Shown piece by piece: positions 1-13,730 of a stretch of 64,000 nt of DNA. The notes below the pieces were generated by a model. That model made no database searches. It was not told the origin of the DNA and was given only the letters and a program-made list of their open reading frames with translations. The stretch is from Sapria himalayana (Eukaryota > Streptophyta > Magnoliopsida > Malpighiales > Rafflesiaceae). A program made the translations under genes and the position numbers. The stretch spans positions 186,001 through 250,000 of the forward strand of contig JAREIK010011498.1 in the NCBI GenBank assembly GCA_029783825.1. The letters are read 5' to 3'. The first letter of the stretch is position 1. Each line of letters opens with the position of its first letter.

Positions 1-3000
1 ATTATATTTGATGTAAATTCAATTTAAAAAATTTTATTAATATATATTATTTTAATAATCAAAAAATAAATTAATAAACTATTATTAATAAGACAGATAT
101 TAATTAAAATATATTTGCAGAACCCAAAATAATTCAAAATCAAAGTAAATTATATTACTAAATAAAATTTTAAATTTTTAAATTTTTAAATTTTGAAATT
201 TTATTTATTTTTATAAGCTTATATTTTTTTATTATAAAAAATAATTTATTTAAATTATATATGTCTCACTCATTATTTATTTTGTAATTAATATTTCTAT
301 AAAAATAATCAAAAAAAAATAATTAAAATGAATATTTAAAACTATAATGAATACAAATAAAAATGAGATTTATTATTTATTATTTAGGTTATATAGGTTT
401 AATGATTTAAGTATTTAGGGGGTTTTGGGGTTTAGAAGTCTAGAGATTTAAATGTTTAGGCATTTAGTGGTTTATATGTTTTATTTAAATAATAAAATAA
501 TAAAAAAATTATTTTTGTTATTTTTTATAATTTTCGAAGGTTATAACCTTTGAAAATATAATAATTTTTAAATTTTTTTCAAATGTAAATATAATATTTA
601 CTTATAATAATTTAATAATTATAAGACATTTAAATTCAATATAAGTAATTTTATTATTAGATATTATAAATTTGATAAATTATAAATTATTAAACTATTC
701 TTAATAAGATTGATAGCAATTAAAATATATTTGCAAAACTTATATATAATGATTCAAAATCAAAGTAAATTATATTACTAAATAATAATTTATTTGTTTT
801 TAAATTTTTACTTATTTTTATAAGCTTATTTTTTTTGGTTAAATTTAAATTATTATAATTATAATTGTCTCTCTCATTATTCATTTTGTAATTAATATTT
901 CTATAAAAAATAAACTAATAAATAATTAAAATGAATATTTAAAATTATAATGAATACGAATTAAAATGAGATTTATGATTTATTATATGTGGTATCCCGA
1001 TTTAATGGTTTGATTATTTAGGAGTTTGTCGTTGAGGAGTTTATCAATTTATGTTTTTAGGTATTTAGTGGTTTATAGGTTTTATTTATATAATAAAAAT
1101 AAAAAAAAACATTATGATTTTTTCAGATTTTCCAAGGTTATGACCTTTAAAAATAAAATAATTTTTAAAATTTTTTGAAATGTGAATACTAAACATAATT
1201 ATATTAATCCTACTAATTATATATCATATAAATTCAATATAAACAATTTTAATGATAGCTATAATAATAATGATCAAAAATTAAATTAATAAACTATTAA
1301 TAATATTATAAATATTAATTAAAATATATTTAAATAACACAAAATGATTCAAAATCAAATCAAAATATATTACTAAATAATAATATTTAATTTTTAGATT
1401 TGTCCTTCTTTTTATAAGCTTATATTTTTTTTGATTAAAAATAAATTTTTAAATAATATTTGTCTCACTCTAAATTTATTTTGTAATTAATTTTTCTAAA
1501 TAATTAAACTATAAATTATTAAAATGAATATATAAAATTATAATAAATAGAAATAAAAATGAGATTTATTATTTATTAAGTAGTATATAGATGTTAAAAT
1601 GTTTATGTATTTAGGGGTTTCGGGGTTTATGAGCTTACTAATTTAAGTAAGTAAGCATTTAATTGTCTATAGGTTTTATTTAAAAAATAAAATAACTTAA
1701 AATTTATTATTATTATTTTTTCTGATTTTTTAAGATTATAACCATTGAAAATATAATAATTTTTAAATTTTTTTTAAATGTGAATAGAATATTTATTTAT
1801 AATAATCATAATAATTATTTATCATATAAATTCAATTTAAATAATTTTATTGATAGATATTCTAATAATTATCAAAAAACAAATTAAAAATCTATTATAA
1901 ATATGATTAATATTATTTAAAATATAATACCAAAACCTAAAATGATTCAAAATCAAAGGAAAATAAATTACTCAATAATAATTATTTGTTTTTAAATTTT
2001 TATACTTTTTATAAGCTTATCAATTTTTTGTTTAAAAACAATTTTTATAAATTATATTTTTAACTCATAATTTATTTTAATAATTAATACATATATAAAA
2101 ATAAAAAACTAAACAATCAATATGAATTTTTTAAATTATAATGAAAACAAATAAAAATGAAATTTATTAATTATTATTTAGGGTATACTGATTTAAAGGA
2201 TTATCTATATAGAGGTATCAGGATTTTGTAGTTTAGTGATTTAAAAGCTTAGGCATTTAGTGGTGTATAGGTTTTATTTAAACAATAGAATAACAAAGAC
2301 AAAATATTTTTTTTTATTTTTTCACATTTTCAAAGGTTTTAACCGTTGAAAATATAATAATTTTAAAATTTTTTTTAAAAGTGAATACAATATTTAGTTA
2401 TAATAATCATTTTATTTATATATCATATAAATTCAATATAAACATTTTTATTGATAAATATTCTAATAATGAATAAAAAATAACTAAATAATCTATTATT
2501 AATAAGATAGATATCAATTAAAATATAATTACAAAACCTAAAATGATTTTTAAGCAAAGCAAAATATATTACTATATAATAATTTTTTGTTTTAAAAATT
2601 TTTTTTCTTTTAAAAAGTTTATCTATAATTTTTGATGTAAAATAATTTACATAAATCATATTTGTGTAACTCATAAATTATTTTGTAATTTATATTTATA
2701 TAAAAATAAACAAATAAATAATTAAAATGAAAATTTAAAATTATAATTAAAAATAATAAAATTTATTATTTATTATTTAGGGTATACCGGTCTAATTTAA
2801 ATTAGGTATGTCTTACTAATAATTTATTTTGTAATTAATATTTCTATAAAAATAAACTGAAAATTAATTAAAATAAAAATTTAAAATTATAATGAATACA
2901 AATTAAAATGATATTTATGATTTATTATTAATGTACACTAGTTTAATGGTTTAAGTATTTAGAGGTTTTGTCTTTTAAGAGTTTAGCGATTTAGGTTTTT

Positions 3001-4238
3001 AGGCATTTAGTGGTTTATTGGTTTTATTTAATCAATAAAATAACAAAAAAAATTGTAATTTTTTCTCATTTTCATAGGTTCTAACCTTTGAAAATATAAT
3101 AATATTTAAAATTTTTTGAAATGTGAATAAAATATTTAGTTATAATAATATTAATAATTATATATGATATAAATTTAATATAAATAATTTTATTGATAGA
3201 TATTATAATAATGATCAAAAATTAAATTAATAAACTATAAATAATAAGATAGATATTAATTAAAATATATTTACAAAACCCAAATTGATTCAAAATTAAA
3301 GTAAAAAATATTATTGGATAATAATTTTTAATATTTAAATTTTTACTTCTTTTATAAGCGTATATATATATTTTTTATTAAAAATAAATTATTTAAATTA
3401 TAATTGTCGCACTCATAATTTATTTTATAATAAATATTTCTATAAAAATAAACTAATAAATAATTAACATGAATATATAAACAATAATAAATAGAAATTA
3501 AAATTAGATTTATTAATTATTATGTATTATATAGCAGTTTAATGGTTTATGTATTTAGGTATTATTGGGGTTTAGGTGTTTACTAATATAATTGTGTATG
3601 CATTTATTAGTTTATAGGTTTTATTTATAAAATAAAAAAACAAAAAATTTATTTTTATTATTTTTTTATTTTTTCAAAGGTTATAACCGTAGAAAATATA
3701 AAATTATTTAAATTTTTTTCAATAGTGAATTCAATATTTAGTTATAATAATCTTTATATTTATATATCATATAAATTCAATATAAACTATTTAATTGATA
3801 AATATTCTAATAATGATCAAAAAATAAATTAATATTCTATTTTTAATAAGATAGATATCAATTAAAATATAATTACAAAACGTAATATGATTCATAAGAA
3901 AAGCAAAATATATTACTATATAATAATGTTTTGTTTTGAAATTTTTTTTCTTTTAAAAAGTATCTATATTTTTTTGATTAAAATAATGTACATAAATTAT
4001 ATTTGTCTAACTCATAATTTATTTTTTAATTAATATTTATATAAAAATAAAAAATTAATAATAAAAATGAATATTAAAAATATAATGAAAAAAAAATGAG
4101 ATTTATTATTTATTATTTAGGGTATACTAGTTTAATTTAAGTTATATCTGTCTCACTAATAATTTATTTTGTAATTAATATTTCTATAAAAATAAACTGA
4201 TAAATAATTAAAATAAAAATTTAAATTATACTGAATAA
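1..4238 (+). repeat. AT-rich satellite array, block 1 (~600 bp monomers)
   Basis: Tandem monomers whose GGTTATAACC core recurs near 541, 1139, 1737, 2338, 3079 and 3682, giving spacings of about 598, 598, 600, 741 and 603 bp. The window opens inside a monomer. Each unit carries the octamer tract, the palindrome and an ATAAGCTTAT site. The 741-bp unit is explained by an internal duplication of about 146 bp. Neighbouring monomers differ clearly from one another, but the series as a whole matches 10137 onward, which is the mark of a higher-order repeat. No gene is visible. Confidence 0.93.
398..486 (+). repeat. Telomere-like octamer tract inside a satellite monomer
   Basis: Eleven consecutive degenerate octamers, nearly all beginning TTTA or TTTT and rich in G at their 3' end, run in 8-bp register with a single extra G at 422. 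Units include TTTAGGGG, TTTTGGGG, TTTAGGCA and TTTAGTGG. The same tract occurs at the same place in most complete monomers of the window. It resembles decayed telomeric repeat with an 8-bp rather than the usual plant 7-bp period. Confidence 0.8.
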
Positions 4239-5350
4239 TTAAAATAATTTTTTTTTGTTTCTCTCTCAACTCTATAATGATTGCTAAAGCTCTAAACAAA
4301 ATAATAGGAGATTTTACATTATCTCTATTATGTCTCATCATATTTGATGTTGAATCACTAGGCTATCAAAGGTAATTTGACACATGTACGCTAACAGACT
4401 AAACCAAAGTTGTACCCCTATGTGTTGAAATAGCTAGTTGTTGAGGATGCTATTTATATTGATTATTGTAATTTGTTCTAAAATATATCTCATGCACACA
4501 CTCGAAGCAATTTTTTTAAAACATAGTTAACCTCTAAAAAAATAACCACCTTGTACCCTATTAGAACAAACTAGCCCCTGGGCGGTTTGCGCAGGGCAAG
4601 AAGTATGGGCCCTCTTTCAATCAAGAATCAAAAAATTTATTTTATTGGCATGTCTAAGCCTTTTTTTATATCCTCATGAATATGAAAAATATCATTTTTT
4701 TCTTTTTATATTAAATGAGTTAAGTATACAAGCTGACAATACCCAGAAAGGTAAAAATGAAAAATATTCAAATGTATAAAAGGTTTTAATCATTGCTCAA
4801 AATATTAGTCTTGCATATTGACATTTGAGGTCACAAATCAAAGGAAAAAGCTATAGTGATATTTCCAATCCCAAGAATTTTAGCAATAGAAAGTTATAAA
4901 GAGTAGTACTCGAGCTTTAACTATTTCTAGGGTCATCACTTTAGCTCTTGAGGAATGTCCAAAGTTACAATCATTCTTAGTTCAATAACTTTGCAATATA
5001 AAGATAAAATGCACAAGCTATGGTCATATCCAATATTGTGACCCAGTATTATAGTGATTAAATATGTATTCATGATCATTCTTAGTGCCATAACAATATG
5101 TTCAATGGAGAGACACAAGTTATGACATATTCTCATCGATATGATTTTGTGTTCTAGAGACAAAATATACAATAATGACCATTGCAAATGCTACAATAAG
5201 CTAAAGCAAGAAAGAGACTGGATTCATAACTCACACTTGAGTCATGACTTTGTGTTACATATACAAAAAGATAAATCTGTGACATTCCTAAAAGTTGTGA
5301 ATTTCAATTTTAATTTAAAACTTAGTCATTTGATTATATAAGTGCAAAAC
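4239..5350. other. Insert A, left unique segment; no gene recognised
   Basis: About 1.1 kb present in all three insert copies at high similarity. Short open frames occur on both strands (for example 4936-5187 on the minus strand), but they rely on TTG starts. Most differences between the three copies change the encoded residue, which argues against selection on a protein. I recognise no domain, tRNA-like box or splice structure. Probably non-coding captured or transposon-derived DNA. Confidence 0.5.
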
Positions 5351-5352
5351 CT

Positions 5353-5431
5353 GAGATTTAGGATTTAGGGTTTATGGGTTTGGGTTATAGTTTATGGTTT
5401 AAGGTTTAGGATTTGAAGTTTAGGGGTTATG
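5353..5431 (+). repeat. Degenerate plant-type telomere-like heptamers
   Basis: About eleven units close to GGTTTAG in 7-bp register, including GATTTAG, GGTTTAT, GTTTAAG and GTTTAGG. The TTTAGGG-type strand is the + strand. The tract abuts a poly(T) run at 5433-5440. Equivalent tracts lie at 25670-25749 (opposite strand) and 56106-56184, so it is an integral part of the insert. It is decayed and too short to be a working telomere. Confidence 0.7.
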
Positions 5432-6718
5432 ATTTTTTTTGTTTTGTTTATGAAATACACACTTTATTTATCATTTAGGCACACAACTTACAAGAGACTA
5501 AAAAGCTAACTAATTTAGGCCAGCCCACCAAATCCTATGCACCTTAAAGATTCTATGCATAAAATACATAAAAAAACATAAAGCCTAATAATTCCAAGCG
5601 TACGAATACAACTAAAATCACCTCGCATTCTCGGACTTCAGAGTTGGTAGTTAGTCATTATGCGCACTGCGTCCTTTCCATTTGGATTTGTCCAAGCCTT
5701 TTGGAGGAACCTGAATGATATATCTTATTAAAACTATGCAAATATATGATTGTGCATGTGTGTGACTTGCAGCATCAAGTGTTTGCCTATGTCATTGCTA
5801 TGCAATGGAATACATGTAAAACTAAATACCCTTAAATCCACAAGTCCATATCTATGACACTTTGTGAATTCATTCTAACCGCTGAATTCGACATTCTTTT
5901 GCTCCAATGATCCTCAAAAATGTTTCTCTTGGGTAAGAATGCTTCCTCCTCGAGCTCCAAGAAGTGGTTGTACGTTGCACCGACACAATATCAAAACATA
6001 TGCATGCATCGGTGTGCATGTGTGATGAGGTCTATCTCATAGTCTAATTATCTACGCGTACAACCAAGCTAGAATACAAGTAAAATTACAAAATGCTATA
6101 AAGCTGTGTCTTCTGCACTTGGGAGTGTAGCATCACCTAATGTTTAATTACAAAAAACATTAGTGGGCCCCACTTAGAGATACTCATGGGTCAATTTGCA
6201 CTCCTTGCATGCTGCATAGAGAACAAACAAGATTGTGTGTGTGAGTATGTCATGATCCGTCTCTACAAGTACATGATGCATACAAAGTCCAAAATACAAA
6301 TAAGACTACAAACATGAACAACAAGTTTGAATCTTTCGCTCCCGTGTGGATGGTCTAGACTCCATTGCTTACTGGCCCAGCTTGGCGATGCTTTGGATTC
6401 TTTCATCTCTCCGATTATCCATGGATTCCCCACTACTCCTGTTGGCGATGGTTGGGTGGCCCTCTATGCTACCTGATAGGGCTAGCGGGAACCACTCCTA
6501 GCTACTCCTAGGTTTAATCCCGACCACTTTGCTCGGTATCGTCAGTTATATGAATGTTATCATCCCTGCATGGTTGTGGGGCCCTCTACAAGCTGGTGGC
6601 CCATACTTCTAGCTGATTCTAGGACTTGATGGCCCCTCTAAATGCTACACCAAATTGGACAAGAATATGTCCACGTGTACTGTGGTCCGTCGCTATGTGT
6701 GTGTGGTGTAGCAGCATT
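5432..6718 (-). mobile_element. Candidate retroposed segment with poly(A)-like end
   Basis: Read on the minus strand, this segment ends with AATAAA (TTTATT at 5463-5468 on the + strand). About 23 bp further on it reaches an A-rich tail seen as poly(T) 5433-5440, then telomere-like repeats. Copies B and C keep both signals. This is the arrangement expected at the 3' end of a reverse-transcribed polyadenylated RNA. No reverse transcriptase or recognisable protein is visible, and the other end is not marked by a known boundary. Alternatives are a non-autonomous non-LTR element, a processed pseudogene of an unknown RNA, or chance in T-rich sequence. Confidence 0.4.
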
Positions 6719-7417
6719 AGGGTTTAGGAGTTTAGTAATTTAAGTATTTACATATTTTCTGGTTTATAGGTTTTATTTAAATAATTAAATAACAAAAAAA
6801 TATTTTTATGATTTTTTCTCATTTTCAAGGTTATAACCATTGAAAATATTATAATTTTTAATTTTTTTCAAATGTTAATACAATATTTAATTAAAATAAT
6901 CATAAAAATTAAATTTCATGTAAATTCAATATAAATAATTTTATTGATTTATATTATAATACTGATCATAAAATAGATTAAGAAACTATTATTAAAAAGA
7001 TAGATATTAATTATAATATATTTGCAAAAACTAAAATGATTCAAAATCAAAGTAATATATATTATTAAATAATAATTTTTTATTTTTAAATTTTTGATTC
7101 TTTTTATAAGCTTATAAATTTTTTTGATGAAGATAAATTATTTACATTATATTTGTCTCATTCATAATTTCATTTTGCAATTAATATTTCTATAAAAATA
7201 AACTAATAAATAATTAAAATGAATATTAAAATTATAATGAATACAAATAAAAATGAGATTTATGATTTATTATTAATGTTTACCAATTTAATGGTTTAAG
7301 TATTAAGAGGTTTTGTATTTTAGGAGTTTAGCGATTTATATTTTTAGGTATTTAGTGGTTTATAGGTTTTATTTAAACAATGAAATAACAAAAAAAATAT
7401 TTTTGATATTTTTTCTC

Positions 7418-7445
7418 ATTTTCAAAGGTTATAACCTTTGAAAAT
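7418..7445. repeat. 28-bp perfect palindrome
   Basis: Half-site ATTTTCAAAGGTTA followed directly by its exact reverse complement, with no spacer. This is the standard form of the dyad found once per monomer, here in a + strand monomer. Confidence 0.92.
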
Positions 7446-10400
7446 ATAATAATTTTAAATTATTTTAAAAATGTGAATACAATATTTAGTAATAATAATC
7501 ATTATAATTATATATAATATAAACAATTTTATTGATTGATATGATATCAATTATCAAAAAATAATTTAATAAGTTATTATTAATATGAAAGATATAAATT
7601 AAAATATAATTGCAAAATCTAAACTTATTCAAAATCAAAGTAAAATTTATTACCAAACAATAATTTTTGTTTTTTAGTTTTTTCTTCTTTTTATAAGCTT
7701 ATAATTTTTTTTTTGATGAAAAATAAATTATTTAAATTATATTTAAGGTTTACGGGTTTAAAGTTTTAAGTATTTAGGTGCGTTTGTGTTTAGGAGTTTA
7801 TAGATTTAAGTGTTTAGGCATTTAGTGGTCTATAAGTTTTATTTAAACAATGATATAACAAAAAATTTTTATTTTTTTTTTCTAATTTTTGAAGGTTATA
7901 ACCTTTGAAAATCTAAAAATTTCTAAATTTTTTTCAAATGTAAATATAATATTTTGTTATAATAATCTTAATAAATATAACTAATTTAAATTCAATATAA
8001 ATAATCACATTGCTAGATATTATAATAATGATCAATAAATAAATTAATAAAATATTATTAATAAGATAGATATTATTTAAAATATATTTGCAAAATCTAA
8101 ATTTATTCAAAATCAAAATATATATTACTAAATAATAATTTTTTTTTAAATTTTGCTTTTTTTATAAGTTTATATTTTTGTTATTAAAAATAAATTATTT
8201 AAATTATATTTGTCTTCCTCATAATTTATTTTGTAATTTATAATGTTATTAAAATAAACTAAGAAATAATTAAAATAAATATTTAGAATTATAATGAATA
8301 CAAATAAAATTGAGATTTATTATTTATTATTCAGGATATACAGGTTTAATGGTTTAAGTATTAAGGTGTTTTAGGTTTTAGTCATTTAAGTGGTTATGCC
8401 TTATGTGATTTTATCTAATTTTTGAAGGTTATAACCTTTGAAAATATAATAATTTTTAATTTTTTTTAAAATGTGAATATAATATTTAGTTATAATAAGC
8501 TTGATAATTATATATAATGTGAAATCAATATAAATAAATTTATTAATAGATATTATAATAATGATCACAAAATAAATTAATAAACTATTATAATTTAGAA
8601 TGATATAAATTAAAATTTAATTGCAAAATCTAAAATTATTCAAAATTAAATTAAAATAAATTACTAAATAATAATATTTTGTTTTAAAAATTTTGCCTCT
8701 TTTTATGATCTTATATTTTTTTGATGAAAAATAAATTATTTATATTATATCTGTCACAGTAATAATTTATTTTGTAATTAATATTTCTATAAAAATAAAC
8801 TCATAAATAATTAAAATGAATATTTAAAATTATAATGAATAATAATAAACATGAGATTTATTATTTTTTATTTAGAGTATACTAATTTAAAGGCTTATGT
8901 ATTTATTGGCTTTAGGGTTTAGGAGTTTAGTCATTAAGAATTTTGGTATTTTGTGGTTTATAGATTTTATTTAAAAAATCTAATAACAAAAAATTTATTT
9001 ATTTTTTCTTATTTTCAAATGTTATAACCTTTGAAAACTTAATAATTATTAAATTTTTTTAAAATGTTAAAATATTATTTTGTGATAATAATCTAGATAA
9101 TTCTATATTATTTAAATTCAATATAAATAATTTTTTTATAGATATTATGATGCCAATATTAAAATAAATTAATAAACTATTATAAATAAGATAGATATTA
9201 AATAAAGTTTATTTCCAAAACCTAAAATGATTCAAAATCAAAGTAAAATATATTAATAAGATAGAAATTAAATAAAACTATTATTAATAACATAAAAAAT
9301 ACATGTTTAACAGATTATATATTTAGGAGTTTTGTGATTAAAGAATTTAGTGATATAAGTAATTTGGCATTTTGTAGTTTATAGGTTTTATTTAAAAAAT
9401 ACAATAAAAAAAATATTTTTTGTTATTTATTCTCATTTTTGAAGGATATGACCTTTGAAACTATAACAATTTTTAAATTTTTTTTAAATGTGAATAATAT
9501 ATTTATTTATGAAAATCTTGATAATTATATATCATATAAAATTAATACAAAAAATTATATTGATATATATTATAATAATGATCATACAAAAGATTAATAA
9601 ACAATTATTAATAAGATAAATATTATTTAAAATATATTTACAAAACCTAAAATGATTCAAAATCAAAGTGAAATATTTTACTAAATATTAATTTTAAAAT
9701 TTTAAATTTTTGTATCCATTTATAAGGTTATATATTTTTTGATGAAAAATAAATTATTTAGATTATATTTGTCTCACTATTAATTTATTTTTAAATTTAT
9801 ATTTCTATAAAAATAAACTAATAAATAATTAAAATGTATATATAAAATTATAATGAATACTAATAAAAATGAGATTTATGATTTACTATTTATGGTATAC
9901 CTATTTAATGGTTTAAGTTTATTGTGGTTTTGGGGTTAATGAGTTTATTGATTTATATGTTTACACATTTAGGTTTTATTTATTGATTTAAAGGTTATAT
10001 TTAATCAATGAAATAACAAAAAATTTATTTTTATGAATTTTCGTGATTTTCAAAGGTTATAACCATTGAAAATATAATAATTTTTTAATAGTTCTAAAAT
10101 ATGAATACAATGCATAGTTATAATAATCTTAATAATTATATTTGATGTAAATTCAATATAAAAAATTTTATTAATATTTATTATTTTGATGATCAAAAAA
10201 TAAATTAATAAACTTTTATTAATAAGATAGATATTAATTAAAAAATATTTGTAGAACCCAAAATAATGCAAAATCAAAGTAAATTATATTACTAAATAAA
10301 TTTTTAAATTTTTGAAATTTTGTTTATTTTTATAAGCTTATATTTTTTTTCATAAAAAATAATTTATTTAAATTATATATGTCTCACTCATTATTTATTT

Positions 10401-13400
10401 TGTAATTAATATTTCTATAAAAATAAACTAAACAATAATTAAAATGAATATTTAAAATTATAATGAAAACAAAAAATGAGATTTATTATTTATTATTTAG
10501 GTTATATTGGTTTAATGGTTTAAGTATTTAGAGGGTTTTGGGGTTTAGGAGTCTAGAGATTTAAATGTTCAGGCATTTAGTGGTTTATAAGTTTATTTAA
10601 ATAATAAAATAATAAAAAAATTATTTTTGTGATTTTTTATCATTTTTGAAGGTTATAACCTTTAAAAATATAATAATTTTTAAATTTTTTTTAAATGTAA
10701 ATATAATATTTAGTTATAATATTCTTAATAATTATAAGACATTTAAATTGAATAAAAGTAATTTTATTGTTAGATATTATAAAAATGATCAAATAATAAA
10801 TTAATAAACTTTTATTAATAAGATTGATAGCAATTAAAATATAATTGCAAGACTAATATATAAAGATTCAAAATCAATGTAAAATATATTACTAAATAAT
10901 ACTTTTTTGTTTTTAAGTTTTTACTTTTTTTTATATGCATATTTCTTTTGATTAAAAATAAATTATTAAAATTATTTTGTGTAACTCATTATTTATTTTG
11001 TAATTAATATTTCTATAAAAAATAAACTAATAAATAATTAAAATGAATATTTAAAATTATAATGAATACAAATTAAAATGAGATTTATGATTTATTATAT
11101 GTGGTATACTTACTGGTTTAATGGTTTGATTATTTAGAAGTTTTGTCGTTTAGGTGTTTATCAATTTATGTTTTTAGGTATTTAGTGGTTTATAGGTTTT
11201 ATTTATATAATAAAAATAAAAAAAAATTTTTATATTTTTTCTGATTTTCAGAGGTTATAACCTTTAAAGATAAAATAATTTTTAAAATTTTTTGAAATGT
11301 GAATACTATGTATAATTATATTAATATTACTAATAATATATCTTATAAATTCAATATAAACAATTTTAATGATAGATATTATAATAATGATCAAAAATTA
11401 AATTAATAAACTATTATTAATAATATAAATATTAGTTAAAATATATTTACATAACACAAATTAAATTAAAATCAAATAAAAATCTATTACTAAATTATAA
11501 TATTTAATTTTTATATTTGTCCTTCTTTTTATAAGCATATTTTTTTTGATTAAAAATAAATTATTTAAATAATATTTGTCTTACTCGAAATTTATTTTGT
11601 AATTAATTTTTCTAAATAATTAAACTATAAATAATTAAAATGAATATTAAAAATTATAATAAATAGAATTAAAAATTAGATTTATTATTTATTAAGTAGT
11701 ATATAGATTTTAAAATGTTTATGTATTTAGGGGTTACGGTGTTTATGAGCTTACTAATTATAAGTAAGTAAATATTTAATGGTCTATAGGTTTTATTTAA
11801 AAAATAAAATTACTAAAAATTTATTTTTATTATTTTTTCTCATTTTTTAAGATTATAACCGCTGAAAATATAATAATTTTTAAATTTCTTTCAAAAGTGA
11901 ATACAATATTTATTTTTAAATAATCATAATAATTATATATCATATAAATTTAATATAAACAATTTTATTGATAGATATTCTAATAATTATCAAAAAATAA
12001 ATTAAAAATTTATTATGAATAAGATTGATATTTCTTAAAAAATAATATCAAACCCTAAAATGATTCAAAATAAAAGAAAAATATATTACTAAATAATAAT
12101 TATTTGTTTTTAAATTTTTATTTTTTTATAAGCTTATCAATTTTTTGACGAAAAATAATTTTTATAAATTATATTTTTAACTCATAATTTATTTTAGAAT
12201 TAATACATATATAAAAATAAAAAACTAAACAATCAAAATGAATTTTTTTAATTATAATGAAAACAAATAAAAATGAAATTTATTAAATATTATTTAGGGT
12301 ATACCGATTTAAAAAATTAGCTATATAGGGGTATCAGAATTTTGTAGTTTAGTGATTTAAATACTTAGGCATTTAGTGGTGTATAAGTTTTATTTAAACA
12401 ATAGAATAACAAAGAAAAAATATTTTTTTTATTTGTTCACATTTTCAAAGGTGAATACAAAATTTAGTTATAATAATCATTATATTTATATATCATATAA
12501 ATTCAATATTAACATTTTTGTTGATACATATTCTAAAAATAATGAAAAAATAACTTAATAATCTATTATTAAAAAGATAGATATCAATTAAAATATATTT
12601 ACAAAACCTAAAATAATTTAGAAGCAAAGCAAAATATATTACTATACAATAATTTTTTGTTTTGAAATTTTTTTTCTTTTAAAAAGTTTATCTATAATTT
12701 TATGATGAAAAATAATTTATATAAATTATATTTGTGTAACTCAAATTATTTTGTAATTAATATTTATATAAAAATAAACAAATAACTAATTAAAATGAAT
12801 ATTTAAAATTATAATTAAAAAAATGAGATTTATTATTTATTATTTTGGGTATACCTGTCTAATTTAAATTAGATATGTCTTACTAATAATTTATTTTTTA
12901 TTTAATATTTCTATAAAAAAAACTAAAAATTAAATAAAATAAAAATATAAAATTATACTGAATAAAAATAAAAATGATATTTATGATTTATTATTAATGT
13001 GCACTAGTTAAATGGTTTATGTATTTAAAGGTTTTGTCTTTAAAAAGTTTAGTGATTTAGGTTTTTAGGGATTTAGTGGTCTGTATATTTTTTTAATCAA
13101 TAAAATAACAAAAAAAATTTTGTAATTTTTTTTCATTTTCATAGGTTACCCTTTGAAAATATAATAATATTTAAAATTTTTTTAAATGTGAATATAATAT
13201 TTAGTTATAATAATATTATTAATTATATATGTTATAAATTCAATATAAATAATTTTATTGATAGATATCATTATAATGATCAAAATTTAAATTAATAAAC
13301 TACTAATAATAAGATAGATATTAATTAAAAAATATTTACAAAGCCCAAATTGATTCAAAATTAAAGTAAAATATATTAGTGGATAATAATTTTTAATTTT

Positions 13401-13730
13401 AAAATTTTTACTTCTTTTATAAGCCTATATTTTTTTTTTTGATTAAAAATAAATTATTTAAATTATATTTGTAGCACTCATAATTTATTTTATAGAAATA
13501 TTTTTATAAATATAAACTAATAAATAATTAAAATGAATATATAAACTATAATAAATAGAAATTAAAATTAGATTTATTAATTATTATGTATTATATAGTA
13601 GTTTAATGGTTTATGTATTTAGGTATTATGGGGTTTAGATGTTTACGAATATAATTGTGTATGCATTTAGTAGTTTATAAGTTTTATTTAAAAAATAAAA
13701 TAATTAAACATTTATTTTTATTGTTTTTTG

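Larger units (their letters stand above)
4239..6718 (+). repeat. Non-satellite insert, copy A (longest copy)
   Basis: About 2.48 kb of visibly more complex, GC-richer sequence interrupts the satellite. The left junction follows the satellite motif ATACTGAATAAT; the right junction falls inside the octamer tract at TAGGGTTTAGGAG. The same two junctions flank copies at 54989-57157 (same orientation) and 24860-26819 (inverted), so one insertion was later amplified with the array. No terminal inverted repeats, long open frame or target duplication are visible. It has three parts: unique sequence (4239-5350), telomere-like heptamers, and a segment with a poly(A)-like end. Origin unknown. Confidence 0.85.

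Noticed and set aside
4936..5187. An open frame of about 80 codons on the minus strand with similar frames at 25931-26170 (+) and 55686-55925 (-), a possible conserved small protein
   Set aside because: The frames need TTG starts, and a first ATG leaves about 66 residues. By eye almost all differences between copies A and C change the residue and very few are silent. That is neutral decay, not selection. The copies are also simply too similar for stops to have accumulated.
5141..5341. Opposite-strand frame of about 66 codons shared by copies A and B (25734-25928)
   Set aside because: Copy C has an in-frame stop and a frameshift in the equivalent region, and the frame overlaps another spurious frame.
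5640..5715. A 27-codon frame on the minus strand just before the candidate 3' untranslated region, resembling the end of a coding region
   Set aside because: Twenty-seven codons without a stop is expected by chance at this base composition. Copy C is altered before the end, and no upstream reading frame joins it.
4239..6718. Helitron or terminal-inverted-repeat transposon as the identity of the insert
   Set aside because: No inverted ends, no TC...CTRR ends with a 3' hairpin, and no target duplication could be found in the three copies.
7418..7445. Palindromes as transcription terminators or hairpin RNAs
   Set aside because: The context is a eukaryote-like satellite without genes. The dyads have no loop and no adjoining transcription unit can be shown.
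10050..10277. Many 60-87 codon frames rich in Ile, Asn, Lys, Tyr and Phe across the satellite
   Set aside because: They fall at the same monomer positions on both strands, have the composition expected of AT-rich DNA, and are not kept between monomers.
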